Positions 15,560-24,054 of a DNA stretch of 64,000 nucleotides are shown here, piece by piece (positions within the stretch are counted from its first letter, which is position 1; every line of letters starts with the position of its first letter). A program made the position numbers and the translations under genes. The notes beneath the pieces are model-generated. The model saw only the letters and a program-made list of their open reading frames with translations. It was not told where the DNA came from and searched no databases. The stretch lies in NCBI GenBank assembly GCA_016714225.1, contig JADJNS010000006.1, positions 372,001 to 436,000 on the forward strand. The letters are read 5' to 3'. The DNA comes from Archangiaceae bacterium (GTDB lineage: Bacteria; Myxococcota; Myxococcia; Myxococcales; Myxococcaceae).

Positions 15560-16075
15560 TCAGTTCGCCGGCGGCAGCAGCACGCCGTCGATGACGTGAA
15601 TGTTGCCGTTGCCGGTTCGGATGGTGGCGACGATGGTCGCGTCGTTCACCATCACCTTGCCGTCGGCGACCTTGAACGTGACCTTCGCCCCGTTGGCCAT
15701 GCCGAGCTTCATGCCGTCCTTCATGGTCCGCAGCTCGTAGGCCGAGACGGCCACGTGGTACTTGAGCACGTTGCGCAGCTGCTCCTGGTTCTCGGGCTTG
15801 AGCAGGCTGTCGAGGGTGCCCTTCGGCAGCTTGTCGAACGCGGCGTTGGTCGGAGCGAACACCGTGAACGGCCCGGAGTTGGTGAGCGAGCGCGCGTAGT
15901 CGGCCGCCTTCAAGCCCGCGACGAGCGTCGTGTGCGCCTTCGACGCCGACGCCACGTCGACAACGGTCTGGGTGCGCGCCTCCTGGGTCGGCACCGTGGG
16001 GTCGGGAGCCTTCGCCTGCTGCGCCCAGGTCAAACCTGCGAGCACTACCAACGCGACGACGACGAGCCGTGACAT
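15560..16075 (-). CDS. Secreted fasciclin-domain protein
   Basis: This 171-residue protein has a signal peptide (about residues 1-18, ending AQQA-like) and one complete fasciclin (FAS1) domain: TTLVAGLKAADYA, GPFTVFAPTNAAFDKLP, VLKYHVAVSAYE and NGNIHVIDGVLLPP. FAS1 proteins mediate adhesion or extracellular matrix interactions. The ATG at 16075 has a strong Shine-Dalgarno (AAGGAGG, 6-7 nt spacing). It lies downstream of nod on the same strand, 155 nt after its stop, so it may be separately transcribed. Confidence 0.9.
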   Translation of the reverse strand: MSRLVVVALVVLAGLTWAQQAKAPDPTVPTQEARTQTVVDVASASKAHTTLVAGLKAADYARSLTNSGPFTVFAPTNAAFDKLPKGTLDSLLKPENQEQLRNVLKYHVAVSAYELRTMKDGMKLGMANGAKVTFKVADGKVMVNDATIVATIRTGNGNIHVIDGVLLPPAN

Positions 16076-16230
16076 TCGACTGCCTCCTTGGGTGAGAGCA
16101 ACGAGGCGTCGCGGATCGCAAGCCACGTGCCGGCCAGGCGGCGCGAGTGGCGGCTCGCGCTGACCGCGCGAATTCTGCACGGGCAGCGTCGGCTCGCGCA
16201 GCTCCTGCGGGCAGCGACGTGCGCTCGAAG

Positions 16231-18674
16231 CTACTTGCCGGGCTCAGGCTCGCCCGGCGGGGCGACACCGGGCTCGAGGGTCTCGACCAGCTCGCGCTCC
16301 TCGGCGGCCCACGCGGAGCCGTAGACGCTCCACTCACCTCCCTCGACCTCTCCCTCGGGGTGCATGTGCCGGCCACGCGAGAGAATGAACCAGGCGAGCG
16401 GGAGCACGCCCCCGAAGAGGAACACGGCGCCGCCGATGCTCCGCAGCCAGGTGAGCGTCTGCCACACCGAGTCGGTGACGAACGCGTTGGTGCGCGCGTA
16501 CCACAGGCCGTGCTGCGCCACGGCCGCGAGCTGGTACAGGCCGACCGGGAACAGGTCGAGCGTCATCATCAGCACGATGCCGAGCTGCAGCGACCAGAAC
16601 GCGGTCTTCACCAGCTTCTCGCTCCACACCTCGCGCTTGAAGAGGTGCTGGCAGCAGAACAACACGCCGGCGAGCGCGATGTTGCCCTTCACGCCGAACA
16701 TGGCCGCGTGCGCGTGGTTGCCCGTGAGGTAGGTGGAGTGCTCGTAGTAGTTGATGATGGGCAGGTTGATCAGCGAGCCGAAGACGCCGGCTCCGACGAT
16801 GTTCCAGAAGTTGACGGCGAGAATGAACAGCCAGACGCCCTGCATCACGAAGGCCTGCCGCCCCTGCCGCTGGTGCTGCTCGGCGCGCAGCTTCTCTTTG
16901 CGCATGCGCCACGCATCGAGCGTGATGAGCAGCAGCGGCAGCACCTGCAGCGTCGAGAAGACGCTGCCGAGCGCGATGATGCCGGTGGGCTTCGCGATCC
17001 AATAGAAGTTGTGTGAGATGCCGACGATCGCGGTGACCAGGAACATCATCACCGCGAGGAAGATGACCCGCTCGGCCATGGCGCGGCTGAGCAGGCCCAT
17101 CTGCACGAGCATGTAGCCGATGATGCAGGTGGTGAAGACCTCGAACGTCACCTCGACCCACATGTGCACCGTCATCCATCGCCAGTAGTCGGAGATGGCG
17201 AAGTTCTCTCGGGCGGTGGCGAGCAGGCCGAAGAACAGAAACAGCACCATGATGGCGCTGCCGTAGAAGAGCCACGCCGGCACCGACCACAGGTTCTCGC
17301 GCGTGATCCACGAGCGCACGCCGCGGAAGATGATGGCGATCCACAAGAGGAACCCGGCCAGCATCAAGAGGTGCCAGAAGCGGCCCAGCTCGACGAACTC
17401 CCAGCCCTGGGTGCCGAACCAGTACCCGAGCGTCGGGCCGAGGTAGCCCATCTGCCCGAAGTAGATGCCGAACAGCGCGCCGGCTCCGACGACGAGACAG
17501 ATCGCGAACAGCACGTTGATGAGCGCTCGCTGGCCCCGCGGCACCTTCGCCAGCCGCGGCAGGAAGAAGATGGTGTAGCCGACCCAGCACATGAAGAACC
17601 AGTAGATCTGCAGGATGGTGTGCCACGCGCGCACGACGCTGAACGGGATCGTGACGCCGAGGAGCGTGACGATGGCCTGACCGGGGCCGCCGGCGACGAA
17701 GTCCTCCGCCGCGAGCACGCCCGCCAGCACCTGGACCAGGAACACGAAGACCGCGAAGGCGAAGAACTTGTACGTGGCCCGCTGAGTGGGGCGCACGACC
17801 TCGAGGTTTCGCTCGAGCTCGGGGGTGGTGAGCGTCGCGCCTGCCGCGTGCTGAAAGGGGTCGCCGCGCAGATCTTTCATCTGCCCGTAGACGTAGAGCA
17901 CCAGCATCGTCGCCGCGAACAGCCCGAAGATGGACAAGAAGCTCCAGATCAGCGTCGCCGTGGTGGGCGTGTTCCCGGCCGCCGGGTCGTGCGGCCAGTT
18001 GTGGGTGTAGCTGTAGGTCTCGCCCGGGCGGTTCGCTCCGGCGACCCAGCCGCCCCAGAAGAAGAACGCCGCCAGCGCCCGCAGCTCCTCGGGGTCCGTG
18101 AGGTACCCCGCGATGCCGAATTTCTCAGGGTACGTGCGGTCGGTGAACATGCGCGTGTAGTGCTCGACGAGAACGCGGAACGCGTCGGCCTGCGCCGCGT
18201 TGATGCGGATGCTGCCCCGCGCTTCGCTCCACCCGTTCTCGGGAGCTCGCGGATGACCCTCACCGAGATGGCGTCGCGGTCGGCCTGCTCCGGCGCGCGC
18301 GCGAGCTCGCGCTCGTAGAACGCCTGCATCGCGAGCTGGGTGCGGTGCAGCGCATCGGCCGTGAAGTCCGGCCCGCGCTCGGCGCCGTCGCCCCAGAACG
18401 AGCCCCACGACATGAGGCCGCGGGTGTGGAACAGCTCCTTGCCGCGCACGATCTGCTCTTCCGTGATCACGGTCTCGCCCGCGGGCGTGACGAAGGGCGC
18501 CACGGGCGGCGCGCCCTCGTAGGTCCACAGGCCCAGCGCCAGCAGCCCGACCGCGCTGATCAGCGAGACCACGAGGAACTGCAGCCACCAGTGCCGCTTG
18601 GTGAGCAGCCACTGCGCGATCGTCTTCCCAGCCGCCCGGGGCGGGGGTGCCCCGCTCGTCGCTCTCGTGTTCAC
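16231..18674 (-). CDS. nod: Putative nitric oxide dismutase (Nod; qNOR-family), single frameshift
   Basis: This qNOR-type protein of about 814 residues has an N-terminal anchor, a periplasmic domain with GLMSWGSFWGDGAERGPDFTAD, and about 13 helices. The FeB ligand motif HMWVE is kept, but where qNOR has His-His it reads GISHNFYW: Asn at residue 556 (codon 17008-17010). The conserved active-site Glu is Gln577 (FSTLQVLPL). Quinol-site residues are also lost: Glu324 for His, Ala328 for Glu, and Gly749 for Asp in LRSIGGAVF. By my recollection these match Geobacillus qNOR 560, 581, 328, 332 and 746. This combination is what is described for NO dismutases (2 NO to N2 + O2) of Methylomirabilis and HdN1. 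A one-base deletion in a C run at 18238-18243 breaks the frame. The GTG at 18674 has AAAGGA upstream. Confidence 0.85.
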
Positions 18675-18731
18675 GATGCGTCCTTTCCCTCGAGGGGCGG
18701 CGACCTTCAGCACGCGCGCGTGGACCGCGCC

Positions 18732-18745
18732 TTGCGCCAGGTCAA
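18732..18745. promoter_or_regulatory. FNR/DNR-type operator between nod and radical SAM gene
   Basis: TTGCGCCAGGTCAA, centred at 18738.5, is a one-arm-degenerate version of the TTGA-N6-TCAA box. It is 64.5 bp from the nod GTG; with a class II start 41.5 bp downstream this leaves a leader of about 23 nt that contains the AAAGGA Shine-Dalgarno. It is 77.5 bp from the divergent ATG at 18816. Confidence 0.6.
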
Positions 18746-18815
18746 GCGCCTCGGGGGCCGCGCGTCAGCGCCATGACCGCGCGGCGGGCGCGGCGCTTGC
18801 TCAGGCTTCGGCGTC

Positions 18816-19922
18816 ATGAACATGACCGCCCGCGCCTCGTCCTCCGTGTCCGCGCTCCACTCCGGATACGACCGCCAGAAGTTCACCCTCGCGAACCCCG
18901 AGCCGTGGGCCCGGCTGGAGCGGATCAAGGGCGAGCGCTTCGCGGAGTACCGGCGGGTGCTCGCGCGCGCGGAGAAAGGCGAGGTGCTCACCGACTTCCC
19001 GGTCGAGGTGCTGATCAAGACGACGCTGAACTGCAACCACAAATGCCCCAAGTGCCTGCACGGGATGGGCGTGTTCCCCGCGGGCCCGCGCTTCAACATG
19101 AAGCTCGAGACGCTCGACAAGGTGCTCGACGAGGGCGCCCAGAAGGGGCTGCGCAGCGTGGTGTTCACGGGCGGCGAGCCCACGATGCACCCCCAGATCT
19201 TCGAGTTCCTGTCGCGCGCGAAGGCGCACGGCTTCGACGACGTGAGCATGGTGACGAACGGGTCGAAGCTCACCGATGCGCTGATCGACCACCTGATCGA
19301 CTGTGGCCTCACGCGGCTCAACATCAGCCTCGACGCCGCCACGAGCGCGACGTTCGTGGCGACGCACGGCGTCGACCACCATGCGCGCGTGGTCGATGCG
19401 ATCGAGCGGCTGCTCGCGCGGCGGGAGCGCCGCGGCTCCGAGCTCCCGCTGTTGTCGCTGAGCTTCGTGCTCTCGGAGGAGAGCCGCGGCGAGCTCGACG
19501 CCTTTCTCGAACGCTGGTCCGGGCGTGCCGACGGCGGCATCAAGATCTACCCGTACAAAGACGTGTTCTCGGTGGTCGACGCCGAGTTCAGCCGGACGTA
19601 CGGCGCCGGCAAGCGCCAGGTGAGCGAGCTCGACCCCGAGGCGCTCCCGTCGCGGCTGCCACGGTCGGTGCCGCTGGTCGCGCAGTACCGCATCGAGTGC
19701 ATGTCGCCCTGGTACCGCTGCCACGTCGGCATCAACGGCGAGCTGCAGGCCTGCACCACGCAGGGCTTCTGCGATCATCCGCAGATGGTGATGGGCAACA
19801 TCCACGCGGCTTCCTTCGAGAGCGTCTGGAAGTCCGAGCGGTGGAGCGCGCTCCGCGACGCCGTGCTGCGCCGCGAGTACGACCGGCACCCGGTCTGCGC
19901 GAAGTGCCAGCGCTGCGTCTGA
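18816..19922 (+). CDS. Radical SAM / SPASM-domain protein
   Basis: This 368-residue protein has the radical SAM cluster motif CNHKCPKC (CX3CX2C, about residues 74-81), the GGE motif in VVFTGGEPTMHP, and a C-terminal SPASM-like region with cysteines in IECMSPWYRCHVGINGELQACT and VCAKCQRC, expected to hold auxiliary [4Fe-4S] cluster(s). Such enzymes modify peptides or proteins. No precursor peptide is seen nearby. It is divergent from nod and may share its FNR-type box. Confidence 0.8.
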   Translation: MNMTARASSSVSALHSGYDRQKFTLANPEPWARLERIKGERFAEYRRVLARAEKGEVLTDFPVEVLIKTTLNCNHKCPKCLHGMGVFPAGPRFNMKLETLDKVLDEGAQKGLRSVVFTGGEPTMHPQIFEFLSRAKAHGFDDVSMVTNGSKLTDALIDHLIDCGLTRLNISLDAATSATFVATHGVDHHARVVDAIERLLARRERRGSELPLLSLSFVLSEESRGELDAFLERWSGRADGGIKIYPYKDVFSVVDAEFSRTYGAGKRQVSELDPEALPSRLPRSVPLVAQYRIECMSPWYRCHVGINGELQACTTQGFCDHPQMVMGNIHAASFESVWKSERWSALRDAVLRREYDRHPVCAKCQRCV

Positions 19923-20197
19923 CGCCGCGGCAGTGACGGGGCTCGCTTCACTGGCCCTATGCCATCGCGCCTCGATGATGGCCATCAACGCCCTGCGCTG
20001 TGCCGCACCACTTCACGCTCGAGGAGTACCGCGGCAGGCTGGAGCGCGAGCCGGGCCCCTCGACGCCGCCGAGGTTGATGCCGCGGTGACCCGCCACCGC
20101 GAGAGCGCGCAGCAGAAGCTGAGCGAGTTCGCCGGCAAGCCCGATCAAGAGGGTGCGCATGGCTCCGCCACCTCGAGCTGCCCAGCAGTCTCCCGAT
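19923..20197. other. Intergenic stretch with no convincing gene
   Basis: This 275-bp stretch lies between the radical SAM stop and the convergent SQR-like gene. In two plus frames there are short coding-like pieces (HHFTLEEYRGRLE, then in another frame AAVTRHRESAQQKLSEFAGK), which could be the remains of a small gene, but neither has a start and length that can be defended. No hairpin followed by T residues was noticed. Confidence 0.4.
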
Positions 20198-21383
20198 TCA
20201 GCGCGCGGTCGCCAGGTTCGAATCGAGGAAGCGGCGCACCCATGTGCGCTTGTCATCGAGCTGCGCGGCGTCGGGCTGCCCTCGGGGAGTCATCTTCGGG
20301 TTCGGCATGGCGAAGAAGTCGCCCTCGCCCCGCACGGCCTTGCCGTCGCCCACCTCGATGTAGCAGAAGCCCGTGCCGTCGAAGCCGGCCGACTCCTTCT
20401 TACCGAGCACGGCGGCGGCGATCTGCGCGGCCACCAGCTCGCCCTGCCGCTCGGCGAAGACCCCCGCCTTGGGCAGCGCGAGGGCCGCGTCGGGCTTGAA
20501 GCGCCCGGGCAGCGGCACGCCGGCCACGTCGCCGATCGCATAGACGCGCTCATGTTTGGGCCAGCGTCTTCGGGTCGACGGGAATCCACCCTGACTCGCC
20601 GACCAGCCCGGCCTCCCGCACCACCTTCGGCGCCTCGTGAGGCGGGACCGCCACCAGCAGGTCGAACGGCACCGCGGCGCCTCCCTCGAAGCTGAGCGTT
20701 CGCGCCTCGGGGTTCACCCTCACCAGCTTCTGCTGCGTGTGCAGAGCGATGCCGGCCTCAGCGAGCAGCCCGCGCACGAACTGGCCCATCTCCGGGCCGG
20801 CGGTCGTCATCGGCGCGCCCTCCACGGTGTACACGGAGAGCGCGACGTCTTTGCGCCGCTTCAGCTTCGCGAAGTGGTCGGCGAGCAGCAGCGCCCCTTC
20901 GTACGGCGCGGGCGGACACTTGAACGGCGTGCGCGGAATCGAGACGACGAGGTTGCCGCCCTTGAACGTCGAGAGCGCGCGCTGGAGTTCGAGCGCGCCG
21001 TCGAGCGTGTAGAAGCTGTGCGCTGCGGCAGCCAGCCCCGGCACCGCGTCGAGGTTGAGGTGGGCTCCGAGCGCCAGCACCAGGTGGTCGGCCTGCAGCT
21101 TGCGGCCCTCGAGCGTGACGGTGCGGGTGACCGGGTCGATGGCCGTCACCTCGCTGGTCACCACTTCGATGCCACGCCTCGCGAGGCCGTCGAGCGGCAG
21201 GCTGATCTCCTCGGGCGCCTTCTGACCCAGCATCACCCAGGTCTGCCCCGCACCCACCACGAAGCGCTTCGCGCGATCGACCAACACGATGCGGTGCTCG
21301 CTGTGCAGCTTCGAGCGCAGCACGTTCGCGGTCGAGATGCCGCCGAAGCCGGCGCCGAGAATGACGGTGGTGGTCTTGGCCAT
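20198..21383 (-). CDS. Sulfide:quinone oxidoreductase-like FAD protein, single frameshift
   Basis: This protein of about 394 residues is a two-Rossmann FAD-dependent oxidoreductase of the SQR/flavocytochrome c sulfide dehydrogenase type: VILGAGFGGISTANVLR at the N terminus, LVLALGAHL in the middle, KCPPAPYEGALL with a conserved-type cysteine, and VYAIGDVAG after the break. The frame ends early at 20550; continuing one base off restores HERVYAIGDV to the true end at 20198. One extra base in the GGG run at 20558-20560 explains it. The divergent ArsR-rhodanese and DsrE genes support a sulfide or persulfide role. Confidence 0.75.
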
Positions 21384-21405
21384 GGCTGTGCCGTAGCGCT
21401 CATTT

Positions 21406-21432
21406 CGCTTGAATTCAAGTCATCGCTTGAAT
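21406..21432. promoter_or_regulatory. ArsR-type operator in the SQR/ArsR divergent promoter
   Basis: A perfect 12-bp palindrome CTTGAATTCAAG (21408-21419) is followed by a second half site, so that CGCTTGAAT occurs at 21406-21414 and again at 21424-21432, 18 bp apart. It lies between the SQR-like gene (start 21383) and the ArsR-type regulator (start 21444), close to the regulator's start. Autoregulated ArsR-family repressors typically bind such short inverted repeats, so sulfide or persulfide control of both genes is likely. Confidence 0.6.
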
Positions 21433-21443
21433 AGTTGAGCATC

Positions 21444-22127
21444 ATGACGCCCGGCCGGCGGTTCAAAGACGACCTCTACGAGCAGCTCGCCCGGCTCGGG
21501 AAGGCGACCTCTGCGCCGAAGCGCCTCGAGCTGCTCGACCTGCTCTGCCAGGGCCCGCGCACTGTCGAGGCGCTGGCCGACCAGGCTGGCATCTCGATCG
21601 CGAACGCCTCGCAGCACCTGCAGGTGCTCCGCGCGGCGCGCCTCGTCGAGGCCCAGAAGCAGGGCCTCTTCGTGCAGTACCGCCTCGCAGGCGACGACGT
21701 GTGCCAGTTCTTTCTCTCGCTTCGCACGCTCGCCGCGGCCCGGCTCGCCGAGGTTCGGCAGGTGACGCGCGCCTTCCTCGAGCAGCGCGGCGCGCTCGAG
21801 GCGGTCGACGGTGACGAGCTGCTGCGCCGGGTGAAGCGCGGCGAGGTGACGGTGATCGATGTGCGCCCCGTCGAGGAGTATCGGGCGGGCCACCTGCCCG
21901 GTGCGCTCTCGGTTCCGCTCGCGGTGCTGAAGTCCCGGCTGAAGCAGCTGCCTCGACGCCGCGAGATCGTCGCCTACTGCCGCGGGCCGTACTGCGTCAT
22001 GTCCCTCGAAGCGGTCGAGCTGCTCCGCAAGCGCGGCTTCCGCGCGCACCGGCTCGAGTTCGGCGTGGGCGAGCTGCGCGCCCAAGGCTGGTCACTCGCC
22101 GCCGGCGACGAGACCGCGGCACCTTGA
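21444..22127 (+). CDS. ArsR-family regulator fused to a rhodanese domain
   Basis: This 227-residue protein has an N-terminal winged-helix ArsR domain (about residues 1-95; SAPKRLELLDLLCQGPRTVEAL then SIANASQHLQVLRAARLVE) and a C-terminal rhodanese domain (about 120-220; VIDVRPVEEYRAGHLPGA) with active-site cysteine in AYCRGPYCVMS. The fusion is a known architecture, thought to sense sulfur species through the rhodanese cysteine. Divergent from the SQR-like gene with a palindromic operator between, and followed 8 nt later by DsrE. Confidence 0.88.
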   Translation: MTPGRRFKDDLYEQLARLGKATSAPKRLELLDLLCQGPRTVEALADQAGISIANASQHLQVLRAARLVEAQKQGLFVQYRLAGDDVCQFFLSLRTLAAARLAEVRQVTRAFLEQRGALEAVDGDELLRRVKRGEVTVIDVRPVEEYRAGHLPGALSVPLAVLKSRLKQLPRRREIVAYCRGPYCVMSLEAVELLRKRGFRAHRLEFGVGELRAQGWSLAAGDETAAP

Positions 22128-22135
22128 AAGACCCC

Positions 22136-22492
22136 ATGCTCACCAAGACCCTGTTCATTCTGAATGACCCCCCGTACGGCACCGAGCGCAGCTACAACGG
22201 GCTGCGCCTTGCCGGGGCGCTCTGCAAGCGCGAAGGGCACGAAGTGAAGCTCTTCCTCATGGGCGACGCGGCGAGCTGCGCCAAGGCGAACCAGAAGGTG
22301 CCGCCGGGCTACTACAACATCGAGGTGATGCTGAGAGGGCCTTCGCGTCACGGCGCGGAGATCGGCGTCTGCGGCACTTGCATGGATGCCCGGGGCATCG
22401 CGGAGGCGGAGCTGACCGAAGGCGCGAAGCGCAGCACGCTGGAGCAGCTGACCGACTGGACGTCGTGGGCCGACAAGGTGCTGGTGTTCTGA
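22136..22492 (+). CDS. DsrE-family sulfur-relay-type protein
   Basis: This 118-residue protein is a DsrE/DsrF-like (PF02635) protein: LFILNDPPYGTERSYNGLRLAGALCKREGHEVKLF-type N terminus, a cysteine in GVCGTCMDARGI at the position used for persulfide binding in the family, and a short C-terminal helix. It follows the ArsR-rhodanese gene by 8 nt. An in-frame TTG at 22124 that overlaps the upstream stop is a less likely start. A role in persulfide trafficking with the SQR-like enzyme is inferred. Confidence 0.82.
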   Translation: MLTKTLFILNDPPYGTERSYNGLRLAGALCKREGHEVKLFLMGDAASCAKANQKVPPGYYNIEVMLRGPSRHGAEIGVCGTCMDARGIAEAELTEGAKRSTLEQLTDWTSWADKVLVF

Positions 22493-22535
22493 GCCGCCGG
22501 TTCGGGTTGCCGTCATGACCGGCGGCTACCAGCGA

Positions 22536-22573
22536 AGGTGTACCTGGTGGGCGGGCTGTACCTCGAGGCGTGA
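22536..22573 (+). pseudogene. Remnant gene tail, near-identical to that at 35711-35748
   Basis: This 38-nt stretch encodes a C-terminal tail (KVYLVGGLYLEA then stop) and differs from 35711-35748 at only three positions. No open frame leads into it for a meaningful length, so it looks like the last fragment of a second copy of the gene whose broken copy lies at 35202-35748. Confidence 0.5.
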
Positions 22574-22577
22574 CGGC

Positions 22578-24002
22578 TCATGCCTCGGGCTGAGGCACCG
22601 CGACGACCGGAGCACCGCGATCGAGGTCGAGGCCCCGCCACGTGCGCCGGTCGAGCTGGCCGTTGAGCTTGAACGAGAGGTTGGTGGCCACCGTGACGAA
22701 CGGGGCGAACAGGCCGCGCGTGCGCCACAGGCTCGACAGCGCGCGGCGCGCGATGCGGCCGTACGAGTAGAAGACCCGGGTGGTGTCGTTCATCTCGTCG
22801 ATCATGCGGCTCCAGCTGAGGTGCCGGTGCTGGGCGACCGGGAAGGTCAGCGTGTAGTACTGCCAGTCTTCGGGGAAGGTGTTGGCGACGATGCGGCCTT
22901 CCGCCGCGAGCGTGTCCCACAGGCGCGTGCCCGGCAGCGGGGTCATGAACAGCACGTTCAACAGGTCGACCCCGTACGCGTCGCCCGCCTCGGCGATGCG
23001 GCGGCCGATGCCCTCGGTGTCGACGTCGAGGCCGAGCACGAACGAGCCGGCCACCATGATGCCGTGGCGCTGGAGCCGCCGCACCGACGCGCGCAGGTCG
23101 CGGTCCCTCACGCGGTTGAACTTCTTCCCGATCTCCTCCAGCCCCTCGCGGCTGGGCGACTCGAAGCCGATGAAGAGCCCGAAGCAGCCCGATCTCGCCG
23201 CGAGCTCGATCAGCTCCTCGTCGTCGGCGACGTTGATGGTCGCCTGGCCCATCCATCGCTTGCCCAGCTTCGCGTCCGCCATCGCGCGGAACAGCTCCTT
23301 GGCGTGGGCGACGTGCTGGCGGCTGGTGCCGATGACGTTGTCGTCGACCACCAGGACCAGCTTCTCGGGGATCTGCCGGAGCTCGGCGATCGCCTGCGCG
23401 ACGGGCCTCGACCGGTACCGCATGCCGTTGAACTGCGACACGCTGCAGAAGCTGCAGGCGAGCGGGCAGCCGCGGCTGAGCTGGATCGACCCGAACCGGT
23501 AGCCGGTGGGCAAGAGCGCGTGACGGGCCGGCGGCCGATCGCCCAGCGCCTCCCAGCTGCCGAGGTACGTCGGCTCGAGCGCGCCGGCCCGCGCGTCGGT
23601 CAGTACCTGGTGCCAGACCGACTCCGCCTCGCCGATCACGACGCTGTCGGCCCGCGCGCAGGCTTCTTCGGTTCGCATCGACACGTGAATGCCTCCGAGC
23701 ACCACCGGCACGCCTCGGGCGCGGAACTCGGCCGACAGCGCGTACGCGCGGTTCGCCTGCGACGTGAACGCGGTGATGCCCACCAGGTCGGGCCGCGGCA
23801 GCGCCGCGTAGTCGGGCACGCCGAGGTTCTCGTCGAAGATCGTCACCTCCCACTCGTCGGGGGTCAGCCCGGCGATCACCAGCAGGCTGAGCGGCTTCCA
23901 CACCCGGAACTGGTTCCACACGTTCTCGCGCACGTTGAGGATGCTGACGAGCGGGTTGAACGGGTTGACGAGGTACAGCCGCAGGCGGCTCAAGCGGCGC
24001 AC
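22578..24002 (-). CDS. B12-binding radical SAM protein
   Basis: This 474-residue protein has an N-terminal cobalamin-binding-like Rossmann domain (LYLVNPFNP, GITAFTSQANRAYALS, VVLGGIHVSM, IGEAE) and a radical SAM domain with CPLACSFCSV (CX3CX2C). The central stretch LVVDDNVIG and FIGFESPSREGLEEIGKKFN are typical of BchE-like class B methylases/cyclases. The annotated GTG is at 24002; a TTG at 23993 would sit 42.5 bp from the FNR-type box, matching other genes. The substrate is unknown; lipid or hopanoid modification is a common role. Confidence 0.82.
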   Translation of the reverse strand: MRRLSRLRLYLVNPFNPLVSILNVRENVWNQFRVWKPLSLLVIAGLTPDEWEVTIFDENLGVPDYAALPRPDLVGITAFTSQANRAYALSAEFRARGVPVVLGGIHVSMRTEEACARADSVVIGEAESVWHQVLTDARAGALEPTYLGSWEALGDRPPARHALLPTGYRFGSIQLSRGCPLACSFCSVSQFNGMRYRSRPVAQAIAELRQIPEKLVLVVDDNVIGTSRQHVAHAKELFRAMADAKLGKRWMGQATINVADDEELIELAARSGCFGLFIGFESPSREGLEEIGKKFNRVRDRDLRASVRRLQRHGIMVAGSFVLGLDVDTEGIGRRIAEAGDAYGVDLLNVLFMTPLPGTRLWDTLAAEGRIVANTFPEDWQYYTLTFPVAQHRHLSWSRMIDEMNDTTRVFYSYGRIARRALSSLWRTRGLFAPFVTVATNLSFKLNGQLDRRTWRGLDLDRGAPVVAVPQPEA

Positions 24003-24028
24003 TCTGCGCGGTGGTGCCGGGAGCCGGC

Positions 24029-24042
24029 TTGATGCAGGTCAA
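24029..24042 (-). promoter_or_regulatory. FNR/DNR-type operator upstream of B12-radical SAM gene
   Basis: TTGATGCAGGTCAA, centred at 24035.5, lies between the PlsC gene end (24055) and the radical SAM gene on the minus strand. The distance is 33.5 bp to the GTG at 24002 and 42.5 bp to the in-frame TTG at 23993, the latter fitting the spacing seen at the other sites. Confidence 0.7.
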
Positions 24043-24054
24043 TGAAACGGGCGC

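Noticed and set aside
15549..15561. Palindrome GAAGGGACCCTTC between convergent genes, possible terminator
   Set aside because: The stem is 6 bp with a 1-nt loop, which cannot fold well, and it runs into the fasciclin stop codon without a T-tract. It is not defended as a terminator.
16231..18674. Annotation as a normal quinol-dependent NO reductase (norZ/norB)
   Set aside because: The loss of the His-Glu-Asp quinol-site set and the FeB His-to-Asn and Glu-to-Gln changes are not compatible with a canonical qNOR; Nod is the better call.
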